Origin: Terriglobia bacterium
GTDB lineage: Bacteria; Acidobacteriota; Terriglobia; JAJPHL01
DNA length: 64,000 nt
Assembly: GCA_021325275.1 (NCBI GenBank)
Contig: JAJPHL010000037.1
Location: 124,001 to 188,000 of the forward strand
Reading direction: 5' to 3'
Both the position numbers and the translations under genes were made by a program. Below the pieces are notes generated by a model, which saw only the letters and a program-made list of their open reading frames with translations, made no database searches and had not been told where the DNA came from. Positions 54,789-62,865 of this stretch are shown here, piece after piece (within the stretch, counting starts at the first letter, position 1; each line of letters starts with the position of its first letter).

Positions 54789-57290
54789 ATGAAGAAGCTA
54801 GGCATTCTTGCCGCAACACTCTTAGTGTGGATCGCCGCGTTCGCGGCGCACGCCGCGGCGCAAGATACCGGGACCACGCTCAATGGCATGATTCAAGACG
54901 CTGCGGGTAAAGCCGTTCCGGCGGCGGAAGTTTCCGTAAAGAATAACGCCACAGCGAACGCTCGCAAGGCCACGTGCGACGCAGAAGGAAAGTTTTCCGT
55001 CGCCGGTTTGACGGCGGGCGTCTACACCGTGGAAGTTTCCGCGGCCGGCTTCGCCACGGCGACGCGCAACGACGTGCGCCTCGGCGGCGGTACGATGGAC
55101 ATCACCATTCCGCTGTCCGTCGCGACCGTCGCTGAATCCGTCACGGTCGAGGCGGTGGAATCGGTTGCCGCGGAGATGGCCCCGATGCAGTCGTCGCTGG
55201 AAACGCATTCCGCCCGCTCCGAGATTTCGCAGGCCTTTGTGGAAAACTTCACGTCGCCGATCGGCGACTACAGCGAAGTGCTGCTGATGGCGCCGGGCAC
55301 GTTTAGTGTGAATCCCAACGGCGTAGGTCTCGGCCAAGCCAAGGACTTTTTCCGCGGCTTTCCCGACGGCGATTACACGATGACCTGGGACGGAATTCCG
55401 TTCGAGGACACCAATTCTCCCACGCACCACACCTGGGTGTTCTTCCCCGGCGTTTGGATCGGCGGAACGGAATTCGATCGCAGCCCCGGAACGGCGTCGT
55501 CGATTGGTCCCACGAATTTCGGCGGCACCATCAATTTGCTTTCGCGCGAAGTCCCCAACAGCATGGGAATCCAAGCGTCGATTTCTTACGGTTCCTTCAA
55601 CACCAAGCTGCTCGACCTCGGTATCGACACCGGATTGTTTGGCCCCAACAAAAAGTCGAGCCTGTTGATCGACGTTCACGGACTGAAATCCGACGGATAC
55701 CAGACGTACAATTATCAGAAGCGCGACGGCGGCAACTTGAAGTATCAGTACCGCGTGAGCGACAAAACCACGGTGACGTTCTATACCAACTTTTTGGACC
55801 TTTGGACGAACACGCCGAACTTCAACGGTCCCACGCGCGCGCAGGTGAATCAGTTTGGCGTGAACTTCCTGTTGTCGGGCAATCCCGCCACCAGCGACGG
55901 ATCGTACTGGCCGCTCGATTACTACCACGTGCAGACGAATTTTTCGTACTTCGGTTATCGCTCCGATCTCGGCCACGGTTGGAGCATCGACAACAAGCTC
56001 TATGGTTATCACTATTGGAATAAACAAAATTACAACAACAGCCTCACGACGTACCTGCCGACCACGTCGTCCGATCCCGGCGTCGACAAGCTGAACGGTT
56101 ACACAAAATTCGGCGACACGCTGTCGCTGAACTATGCGAACCGCTTCGGAACCTTCCACACGGGAATGTGGTACGAGTGGGCGTACACGGATCGCTACCA
56201 GGTTCCCTCCAGCCCGTCGCAAAACTACCTCGACGCGATTCTGCCGAATTTCCACGAACACTTCATCACCACGTCGGTGCAGCCGTATGTCGAGTACGAA
56301 TGGCGCGCCACGAGCCGCTTGAGCGTCACGGCCGGCATCCGCTGGTCGTACTACATCATGAACCTGACGCAATATCAGGACAACGGCAAGACGGTTGGCT
56401 GCCTGGGCGGCACGCTCGTGAAGCCCGCCGGAATCGCCGGACCGATCCCGATCGCGCAGCAGGCTATCGAGTTTTGCAACGGCGGCGCGCCGTGGACGAA
56501 GCATGAAGGCCGCTACACGGCGATGGATCCTTCGCTCGACCTCCGTTATCGCCTAGCGCACGGATGGTCGGCGTACGCGCAGTACGCGCGCGGATCCATC
56601 ATTCCGCCGTCGAGCGTGTTCGACGTGTCCAACGGATTGGTGAAGACTCTGCCGAGTCCTTCGATGACCAACACATTTCAGGCCGGTACGGTGTTCAAAA
56701 AGAATCGCGTGACGCTCGATGTGGACGCGTACTACGTTCGCTTCCAGAACGCGTACACGTCGTACACCGATTCGAGCGGTGAACCGGTGTACACGCTGCC
56801 GGGCGATTCCCGCACGCGCGGAATCGAAGCGGAGAGCAACATTTACGCGGGCCATGGATTCAGCGTGTACCTGAACGCCAGCGCCGGCAAAGCGTTCTAC
56901 GTGAACAACGGCTTCTGGGTGGCGAATACGCCGTCGAACATCGAAACCGTCGGCGTGCTCTATCAACACAAGCAGTGGGACTTTGGTGTTTTCAACAAAC
57001 GCGTAGGTCCGATGTGGAACGACAACGGCACGTTCAATCAGTCGGTGCCGATCGATCCGTTCGAACTGACGAACGTGTACGCCAACTACACGATCAAGCA
57101 AGACTCCTGGTTGCGCGGCACCAAGCTGCGCCTGTCTGTGAACAACATTCAAAACAGTCACGCGATCACCGGCATCACCGCGGCGACCGTGAGCCAGGTG
57201 TACACCCCGAATCCCGGCGACACGCTGGTGCTGCTGCCTGCGCGCAGCATCACCATGACGGTCACGCTGGGTTTGGCGCCGAAGCGGTAA
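54789..57290 (+). CDS. TonB-dependent receptor with carboxypeptidase-regulatory-like domain
   Basis: The protein is 833 residues from the ATG at 54789 (GGAGGG upstream). Signal peptide (LGILAATLLVWIAAFAAHAAA), a regulatory-like beta domain (TLNGMIQDAAGKAVPAAEVSV), plug region (DGDYTMTWDGIPFEDTNS, FGGTINLLSREVPNS), then a barrel with aromatic-rich strands (GYQTYNYQKRDGGNLKYQYRVSD, YAQYARGS). It is shorter than the other two receptors in the window and closer to classical TonB receptors. The C-terminal TVTLGLAPKR lacks a terminal Phe. It overlaps the convergent thioredoxin-like gene by 29 bases. Confidence 0.85.
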   Translation: MKKLGILAATLLVWIAAFAAHAAAQDTGTTLNGMIQDAAGKAVPAAEVSVKNNATANARKATCDAEGKFSVAGLTAGVYTVEVSAAGFATATRNDVRLGGGTMDITIPLSVATVAESVTVEAVESVAAEMAPMQSSLETHSARSEISQAFVENFTSPIGDYSEVLLMAPGTFSVNPNGVGLGQAKDFFRGFPDGDYTMTWDGIPFEDTNSPTHHTWVFFPGVWIGGTEFDRSPGTASSIGPTNFGGTINLLSREVPNSMGIQASISYGSFNTKLLDLGIDTGLFGPNKKSSLLIDVHGLKSDGYQTYNYQKRDGGNLKYQYRVSDKTTVTFYTNFLDLWTNTPNFNGPTRAQVNQFGVNFLLSGNPATSDGSYWPLDYYHVQTNFSYFGYRSDLGHGWSIDNKLYGYHYWNKQNYNNSLTTYLPTTSSDPGVDKLNGYTKFGDTLSLNYANRFGTFHTGMWYEWAYTDRYQVPSSPSQNYLDAILPNFHEHFITTSVQPYVEYEWRATSRLSVTAGIRWSYYIMNLTQYQDNGKTVGCLGGTLVKPAGIAGPIPIAQQAIEFCNGGAPWTKHEGRYTAMDPSLDLRYRLAHGWSAYAQYARGSIIPPSSVFDVSNGLVKTLPSPSMTNTFQAGTVFKKNRVTLDVDAYYVRFQNAYTSYTDSSGEPVYTLPGDSRTRGIEAESNIYAGHGFSVYLNASAGKAFYVNNGFWVANTPSNIETVGVLYQHKQWDFGVFNKRVGPMWNDNGTFNQSVPIDPFELTNVYANYTIKQDSWLRGTKLRLSVNNIQNSHAITGITAATVSQVYTPNPGDTLVLLPARSITMTVTLGLAPKR

Positions 57291-57966
57291 CAGGTTGCTG
57301 GATCGCGACGCGGCATAACTCACGAAATGCCGCGTCCGTGATCGCGCCGTCTAATCCTCCGCTTACGGTGGACGGCGCGAGTCCTGTAATGTCCAACTGT
57401 TTTCCGCCGCGGAAGAACAGCGTGAAGGGAATACTACGAAAATTCCATCGCGCGCGCAGTTGTGGTTCGCGATCTACGTCTAACTCGAAAATTTGCACCT
57501 GCGGCCATCCGCCAGCCCGATGAATCCGCGCGAACATCGCTTCCATCTGCCGGCAAGGCGGACACCAACTCGCGCCGAACTTCACGACCAGCAGATCACC
57601 CGGATTCGCGTTATTGATCGCGGCGTCGAAATCCTGCTCGGTGAGCTCGATCGTTCCGCGATCCACGCGCGCGGGTTTGGGCGGCGCGGTGCCGTCCGGC
57701 ACTTCCGCGACAGAGTCCGTGTAGACCAGGAAATTCTCGCCGGTCGCGTATTTGTCCTCCATCATGCGGCGCGCCATGAAGCGGCAGCAGTAAAAGCCTT
57801 GATGCGTCCCGGCGTCGATGCGGCGGAACTTGTCGAGATCGATGACTGAGGACACGACATAGCACTCGGCTTCAAAGCTGTCCTTCCGCCAAATCACGCG
57901 CTTGTCGACGATGTTTTCCCCGCGGAAGATGGCGCGTCCGCAAGTGTTGCAGTGGAAAGTGCTCAT
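57262..57966 (-). CDS. Thioredoxin-fold protein with N-terminal cysteine domain
   Basis: Residues ~125-215 of 234 form a thioredoxin fold with the active site ASWCPPCRQME and the cis-Pro region FRSIPFTLFFRGGKQ. The N-terminal ~110 residues have a CxxC pair (HCNTCGRAIF), another CC pair (GFYCCRFMARRMM) and no signal peptide, so it is a cytoplasmic protein of a mixed type. Its ATG overlaps the HEPN stop as ATGA. It could be a redox partner of the MNT-HEPN pair or a passenger in that operon; I cannot tell. Confidence 0.82.
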   Translation of the reverse strand: MSTFHCNTCGRAIFRGENIVDKRVIWRKDSFEAECYVVSSVIDLDKFRRIDAGTHQGFYCCRFMARRMMEDKYATGENFLVYTDSVAEVPDGTAPPKPARVDRGTIELTEQDFDAAINNANPGDLLVVKFGASWCPPCRQMEAMFARIHRAGGWPQVQIFELDVDREPQLRARWNFRSIPFTLFFRGGKQLDITGLAPSTVSGGLDGAITDAAFRELCRVAIQQPVTASAPNPA

Positions 57967-58385
57967 TGTGCGGGAGCGGCCGCTTTTTGCAATTGCTCCA
58001 CCGCTGCGAGAATCCGGGTGCGGACCCTCGAAGCAGCTTGGACCGCGGCTTCGGCCTCTTCCAACGTAGCATCTTCCGGGTAGTCGTCCGGATACCGCGC
58101 GGGCATGTAGAACTCCTTGAGGAGCGCGACATCGTCGGCCAAGTCCCGAAGTGCATTGTCGATCTCAACACAATCCGTTAACAGCTCATCCCGTTGATGA
58201 ATTCTCTTGAGAGGCCCACGGTGAAAGAGAACGAAGCCCTTTAGATATTTTTCGGCGAGTTGCTGGCAGTGGAAGCAAATCGTGTCCCGCGGGCCTTCAT
58301 GGACCATCAATAGCTGTACCGTTGTCCAATCTTCTTCCGCTTTGTGTTTCCGCGCCGCGAATATGGTTGTATCAAAGTCGCTCAT
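57963..58385 (-). CDS. HEPN-domain protein
   Basis: The 140-residue all-helical protein has the pattern KAEEDWTTVQLLM, RDTICFHCQQLAEKYLKGFVLFH and RIHQRDELLTDC, the pfam05168 HEPN layout. An Arg and His (RDTICFH) sit where HEPN RNases place their catalytic R-x4-6-H motif, so RNase activity is plausible. It is ATGA-coupled to the upstream MNT nucleotidyltransferase, a standard toxin-antitoxin arrangement in which HEPN is the toxin and MNT modifies or neutralises it. It is also ATGA-coupled to the thioredoxin-like gene downstream. Confidence 0.85.
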   Translation of the reverse strand: MSDFDTTIFAARKHKAEEDWTTVQLLMVHEGPRDTICFHCQQLAEKYLKGFVLFHRGPLKRIHQRDELLTDCVEIDNALRDLADDVALLKEFYMPARYPDDYPEDATLEEAEAAVQAASRVRTRILAAVEQLQKAAAPAQ

Positions 58386-58693
58386 GGGCGTTCGTAGATG
58401 ACCTTGCCGGTCGTCAAAATCTCACGAATAAATGGGCCATTCCGTTGCAACCGCATTTCCACTTCGTCGGGCGTCAGAGCAATCAAATCGTATGGTACGT
58501 GGCTGGGGAAGAGCGCCTTTGTATAGCGGATTTGTCGCTGCCGCCGCGGTAGGTCAGACGGGCCGATGACCAGCAAGTCCACGTCACTATCTCTCGTCGC
58601 AGTCCCGTGCGCCTGCGATCCGAAAAGAATGATCTTGTCGGGATTGCCGATCTGCACAATTTTGTCCCGCAACGCAGCGATTCTCGCGTCCAT
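58382..58693 (-). CDS. MNT-type nucleotidyltransferase (antitoxin of MNT-HEPN pair)
   Basis: The protein is 103 residues from the ATG at 58693. The signature is ILFGSQAHGTATRDSDVDLLV, i.e. GS-x10-DxD, of the minimal nucleotidyltransferase family. In MntA-HepT systems this enzyme AMPylates the HEPN toxin. A possible -10, TATATT, ends 6 bases before the ATG (58705-58700 on the minus strand), so the transcript may be leaderless; the -35 is weak. The 8-bp direct repeats CATAGACT at 58691 and 58715 flank this promoter and may be regulator sites. The longer frame to 58717 is possible but unlikely. Confidence 0.87.
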   Translation of the reverse strand: MDARIAALRDKIVQIGNPDKIILFGSQAHGTATRDSDVDLLVIGPSDLPRRQRQIRYTKALFPSHVPYDLIALTPDEVEMRLQRNGPFIREILTTGKVIYERP

Positions 58694-58730
58694 AGACTGA
58701 ATATAGCATGTTCGCATAGACTACGCAGTC

Positions 58731-59225
58731 ATGCGCATTTCGCGTGCCACCGTTTTGGGATTGTTGCTCGCGGCCGTTCCCGTTGCTACGGTCGCGGAAT
58801 CGCCCGCCGACCAAATTGTGATCGTGAAATCGAAACGGACGCTGACGTTGTTGCGCGGCGGTAACGTCCTGAAGACGTACAAGGTCGCGCTCGGCGCACA
58901 GCCCCTTGGCGCTAAAGATCGGCAAGGCGATCACAAAACTCCCGAAGGAAAATACTTCATCGATGCGAAGAAAAATCCTAGCCGGTTCTATCTCGCGCTG
59001 CACATTTCTTATCCTAATGCCGCCGACCGCGCGAATGCGCGAAAACTCGGTTTGAGCGCCGGTGGCGACGTGGAGATTCACGGGCTAGGCAAGGAATTTG
59101 GATATGTTGGCAGCGCACATCGTCTCCGCGATTGGACCGATGGATGTGTCGCCGTCACCAACGAAGAGATTGAGGAGATCTTTCGCCTGGTTCCGGTGGG
59201 GACGCCGGTAGAAATCCGGCCATGA
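58731..59225 (+). CDS. L,D-transpeptidase (YkuD family), exported
   Basis: The 164-residue protein has a signal peptide (ATVLGLLLAAVPVATVA) and a YkuD domain: DQIVIVKSKRTLTLLRGG, GAKDRQGDHKTPEGKYFI, VEIHGLG and the catalytic DWTDGCVAVTNEEIEEI (Cys in DGCVAV). Such enzymes form 3-3 peptidoglycan cross-links or attach lipoproteins. It is divergent from the MNT gene with 37 bases between. The stop codon abuts the stop of the convergent sensor kinase with no gap. Confidence 0.9.
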   Translation: MRISRATVLGLLLAAVPVATVAESPADQIVIVKSKRTLTLLRGGNVLKTYKVALGAQPLGAKDRQGDHKTPEGKYFIDAKKNPSRFYLALHISYPNAADRANARKLGLSAGGDVEIHGLGKEFGYVGSAHRLRDWTDGCVAVTNEEIEEIFRLVPVGTPVEIRP

Positions 59226-60551
59226 TCACAACGGCAAGGTCAAACGCGCCTCGCACCCCGCGTGATCCACGCGATTCTCCACCGTCAGCGTGCCGTCGTG
59301 CGCCTCCGCAATCTTGCGGCAGAGCACCAGGCCAATGCCCGATCCTCCGGGCTTCGTGGTAAAGAACGGCACGAACAAATTCGTCGTGCCGGAAAGTCCC
59401 GGACCTTCGTCCTCCACCACGACCTCTAGGTTTCCGTTGCGCGCGCGCCATCCCACCGTCACTCCGCCGCCGGTTTCCAGCGACGCATCCACGGCGTTAC
59501 GCAACAAGTTGATCAGCAATTGCTCGAGATGATCCTGATCCGCCGTGATCCACATCGTCGGTCCGGGCCGAAGCGCTACAGGCAGGCGCGTTTCCAGTCC
59601 CGAGACACGACGGATCCACGGCGCCACTTCCATCGGCTTCTTGTGCGGCGGCGGCAGCTTGGCGAGCGTCGCATACGCGCCCATGAAACGATTCAGCGAT
59701 TCCGAACGCGATCCGATCACCGCTAAGCCGCGTTGCATGTCGTCCTTCCAGTCGTGCGGCAGCGGATCTTTCTGCAACATGCCGCTCAAACTGCCGGCCA
59801 TCGACTTGATCGGCGTGAGCGAATTGTTCAACTCGTGCCCGATCACGCGAATCAGCCGTTGCCACGCTTGCAATTCTTCTTCGCGCAGCGCGCGCGTCAA
59901 GTCGGCAATCACAACAAGATGATGCGGCAATCCTTGTTCGCGAAATGTGCTGCGGCGCATTCCCCAGCGGCCTTGCCCGCCGGGAAAAACCACATCCAGC
60001 GTGCGCGCCGGTTCACCGTCCAGGCACGCGGCGAGGCCCAGATCGGCGGCACTGCGGCCGAGCAATCGCTCCACCGGCTGCGCCAGCAATTCCGCGCCGG
60101 TGCGATTGACCAATCGAAGCTTTTGATCGCCGTCGAAGGAATAAATACCCACTTCGATTTCCGACATCACCTTGCGCAACAGCGCGCCGGCTTCGAGCGC
60201 GCCCAATCGCTGAACATGCAACGTCGACCCAAGAGCGTTGACCTCGCGAATCAACTCGCCGAGCGCATCGTCGGGATTCGCGCCGCGCGCGCGAATGGAA
60301 TAATCGCCCTCACTAAGCGCGGCCAGCAGATTCGAGAGCGTTTGCAGCGGTTGGACCACTCTCTCGCGCAGGCTAAAGCTGAAGCCCAGCCAACAGCCGA
60401 TGATCCAGACGGTCAGCGTCCACTGAGTTTTTGCGTCGTAAGAGCCCGACCACACGATCCACATCGACGTGGCGACGGCGGGCGCTCCCGCCGCCAGCGC
60501 GTATAAAAAAATACGAAGGTCGTGGGGGACGTGGCGCTTCCGCTTCTTCAT
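59226..60551 (-). CDS. NtrY-like sensor histidine kinase
   Basis: The protein is 441 residues from the ATG at 60551; the frame to 60608 only translates the word repeat. Two helices (LRIFLYALAAGAPAVATSMWIVW, WTLTVWIIGCWLGFSF), a HAMP region (QPLQTLSNLLAALSEGDYSIRA), a PAS-like domain (GIYSFDGDQKLRLVN), HisKA with RVIGHELNNSLTPIKSMAG, and a GHKL ATPase (LINLLRNAVDAS, EDEGPGLSG, PGGSGIGLVLCRKIAEAH). The HELNN His box is typical of the NtrB/NtrY group. It lies downstream of the NtrC-type regulator at a 196-base distance filled by a long inverted repeat. Confidence 0.9.
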   Translation of the reverse strand: MKKRKRHVPHDLRIFLYALAAGAPAVATSMWIVWSGSYDAKTQWTLTVWIIGCWLGFSFSLRERVVQPLQTLSNLLAALSEGDYSIRARGANPDDALGELIREVNALGSTLHVQRLGALEAGALLRKVMSEIEVGIYSFDGDQKLRLVNRTGAELLAQPVERLLGRSAADLGLAACLDGEPARTLDVVFPGGQGRWGMRRSTFREQGLPHHLVVIADLTRALREEELQAWQRLIRVIGHELNNSLTPIKSMAGSLSGMLQKDPLPHDWKDDMQRGLAVIGSRSESLNRFMGAYATLAKLPPPHKKPMEVAPWIRRVSGLETRLPVALRPGPTMWITADQDHLEQLLINLLRNAVDASLETGGGVTVGWRARNGNLEVVVEDEGPGLSGTTNLFVPFFTTKPGGSGIGLVLCRKIAEAHDGTLTVENRVDHAGCEARLTLPL

Positions 60552-60586
60552 GTCCGAACACCAAGGCCGGCGGAAACGACGAGAGC

Positions 60587-60740
60587 GAAGGCAAAAGGCA
60601 AGAGGCAAAAGGCAAAAGGCAAAAGGATCGGAAGAAGGTGAGAGGAGTTCCCAGGTTTATCTCTTCGGGTAGCTAAGCCACCGCAAGTTCGACGCCCTGG
60701 ATTTTTGCCTTTTGCCTTTTGCCTTTTGCCTTTTGCCTTC
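60587..60740. repeat. Near-perfect 40-bp inverted repeat of GCAAAAG words
   Basis: The arm at 60587-60626 is complementary to 60701-60740 at about 37 of 40 positions, with a 74-nt loop. Each arm is five to six copies of the 7-bp word GGCAAAA. It fills most of the gap between the regulator gene and the kinase gene of the same operon. Confidence 0.8.
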
Positions 60741-60747
60741 ACTTTTT

Positions 60748-62121
60748 TCACAACTTGTATCTCTCGATGCGCCTGTAAAGCGCGCTCCGGCTCAGTCCCA
60801 GAGTTTTCGCCGCGTGACTCACGTTGCCGTCGAAACGCGCCAGCGTCTTGCGGATCAAGAACGACTCCACGTCGTCGAGGCTCATTTCTTCCAAGCGTGG
60901 CGCGCTGTCGCGCGCGGGGCGCAGCGACAAATCGGCGGCGCGCACCAAATCGCCCGAGGCCATCAACACCGCGCGCTCCACGGCGTGGTCGAGTTCACGC
61001 ACATTGCCGGGCCAGCTATGTTCCATCAGGGCGCGCATAGCCACCGGATCGAAGCCCGGCAGGTCTTTGCGATACTTCTGCGCCGACAGCCGCAAAAAAT
61101 GTTGCGCGAGTAGCGGAATGTCCTCGCGGCGATCGCGCAGCGGCGGCAAGTGCATCTCGATGGTGTTCAGGCGAAACAGTAAGTCTTGCCTGAACGTGCC
61201 GGCCGCGGCGGCCGCGGCGAGATCGGCGTTGGTGGCGGAGATCAAGCGCACGTCCACTTTGCGCGTGCGCGACGATCCCACGCGTTCCATCTCGCCGGTT
61301 TCCAGAACGCGCAGCAACTTCGCTTGCTGCGACGGCGTGATGTTGGCGATCTCGTCGAGGAAAAGAGTACCGCCGGAGGCCAGCTCAAAGCGTCCCACGC
61401 GGTCGGCCTTAGCGTCGGTGAACGCGCCTTTCACGTGACCGAATAATTCGCTTTCGAAAACGCCTTCCGGTAATCCACCGGTATTCACGGTGACCATCGG
61501 ACGTGGCGCGCGCCGCGATGCCGCATGGAGCGCTTGCGCCGCGACGCCCTTGCCCGTGCCGTGCTCGCCGGTGATCAGTACGTTGGCGTCGGACGGGCCG
61601 ACGCGCGCGATCACTTCGAGCACCGGGCGCATCGCCGGCGATTCCGCGATCAGGTTCACGCCGCTATCGGGCGCCACCTGCCGCAACATGCGATTCTCCG
61701 CTTCCAGCCGTTGCCCGTGCCGCAATGCTTGCCCCAGCGACACCTGCGTGCGCACCACGGAAACGAGTCGCTCGTTCTCCCACGGCTTTTGGATGAAATC
61801 GCGCGCGCCGCGACGCATCGCTTCAACAGCTAACTCCAAGCTGCCCCACGCCGTCATTACGATCACCGGCAGCGTCGCGTCAATGGCCGTGAGCTTTGCA
61901 AGCAGGTCCATGCCCTCCTTGCCGGACGTTGTGTCGCGCGTGTAGTTCAGGTCCATCAACACGGCGTCGTAATCGCGCGATTCCACCGCCGCGAGCACGC
62001 CGGCGGGCGACGACGCGGCGTCGGTAGAAAATCCTTCGCCCTTCATGAGCAGGCGCAGCGCTTCGATCACGTCGGCTTGATCGTCGGCAAGAAGAATGAC
62101 AGGCGGATGGTCCTTGGACAC
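60748..62121 (-). CDS. NtrC-type sigma-54-dependent response regulator with GAFTDA loop
   Basis: The 457-residue protein has a receiver (VILLADDQADVIEALRLLM, phospho-Asp in VLMDLNYTRDTTSG, IVMTAWGS, IQKPWENERL), an AAA+ sigma-54 domain (Walker A GEHGTGKG, ELFGHVKGAFTDA, Walker B GGTLFLDEIANI, RQDLLFRLN, SWPGNVRELDHAVERAV) and a Fis-type HTH (VSHAAKTLGLSRSALYRRI). The sigma-54 contact loop reads GAFTDA, not GAFTGA. It likely controls the ABC transporter genes located just upstream in the same direction. Its partner is the NtrY-like kinase. Confidence 0.93.
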   Translation of the reverse strand: MSKDHPPVILLADDQADVIEALRLLMKGEGFSTDAASSPAGVLAAVESRDYDAVLMDLNYTRDTTSGKEGMDLLAKLTAIDATLPVIVMTAWGSLELAVEAMRRGARDFIQKPWENERLVSVVRTQVSLGQALRHGQRLEAENRMLRQVAPDSGVNLIAESPAMRPVLEVIARVGPSDANVLITGEHGTGKGVAAQALHAASRRAPRPMVTVNTGGLPEGVFESELFGHVKGAFTDAKADRVGRFELASGGTLFLDEIANITPSQQAKLLRVLETGEMERVGSSRTRKVDVRLISATNADLAAAAAAGTFRQDLLFRLNTIEMHLPPLRDRREDIPLLAQHFLRLSAQKYRKDLPGFDPVAMRALMEHSWPGNVRELDHAVERAVLMASGDLVRAADLSLRPARDSAPRLEEMSLDDVESFLIRKTLARFDGNVSHAAKTLGLSRSALYRRIERYKL

Positions 62122-62127
62122 GTCCGG

Positions 62128-62820
62128 CTACGCTCCCGTCTTTTGTTCGCTCACCACCCAGCCGTCCATTAGGTTGATGATGCGCTTTCCGCACGCGGCG
62201 TTGGCTTCCGAGTGCGTCACTTGGATGATGGTGGTTCCCTCGGAGTTGAGTTTCTGGAACAGATCCATAATTTCGCGCCCCTGCGAGGAGTGGAGATTGC
62301 CGGTCGGCTCGTCGGCGAGAATCAGTTTGGGATTCGAGATGACCGCGCGAGCCACCGCGACCAATTGTTGTTGTCCGCCGGAGAGCTGGCTCGGGTACAA
62401 GTCTTTTTTGCCGACGATGTGGAAGCGGTCGAGCGCGTCGGCGACCATCGCGGCGCGTTCCGAGCTCTTGATGTTCTTGTAGCTCAGCGGAACGTCGAGA
62501 TTTTCGGCCACCGTGAGATCGTCGAGCAAATGGTAGCTTTGAAAAACGAAGCCGATGTAATGTTTGGCCAGTTCCGAGCGCTGTTTCAGGTTCATCGAGT
62601 GAACCTTGTGCTCGAAAAGCTGATACTCGCCGGACCATGCGCCGTCGAGCATGCCGAGGATTCCCAGCAGCGTGGATTTTCCTGCGCCGCTTGGCCCCAT
62701 GATGGTGAGAAAGTCGTTGTCGTAAACGTCCAGGTTGCAGCGGCGCAAGACGTAGGTGCGCGTGGGTCCCGTGGGATAGGATTTCTCCACGTCACGCAGT
62801 CGAATGATCGTTTCAGGCAT
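62128..62820 (-). CDS. ABC transporter ATP-binding protein (MacB/LolD type)
   Basis: The 230-residue ATPase has Walker A GPSGAGKST, Q-loop FVFQSYHLLDDLTV, signature LSGGQQQLVAVARA, Walker B KLILADEPTGNL and the His switch VTHSE. The spacing and length match LolD/MacB ATPases that serve FtsX-type permeases. It lies between the permease (62866-) and the regulator gene (6-base gap). It is probably in the same operon as both. Transport substrate unknown. Confidence 0.93.
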   Translation of the reverse strand: MPETIIRLRDVEKSYPTGPTRTYVLRRCNLDVYDNDFLTIMGPSGAGKSTLLGILGMLDGAWSGEYQLFEHKVHSMNLKQRSELAKHYIGFVFQSYHLLDDLTVAENLDVPLSYKNIKSSERAAMVADALDRFHIVGKKDLYPSQLSGGQQQLVAVARAVISNPKLILADEPTGNLHSSQGREIMDLFQKLNSEGTTIIQVTHSEANAACGKRIINLMDGWVVSEQKTGA

Positions 62821-62865
62821 CGTTGTTTTTTTCCAGTCCGGTACTATTATTCATGATTTCGGCGC

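Noticed and set aside
60587-60740. CRISPR or insertion-sequence ends
   Set aside because: The arms are 7-bp tandem words with no transposase between them and no target duplication.
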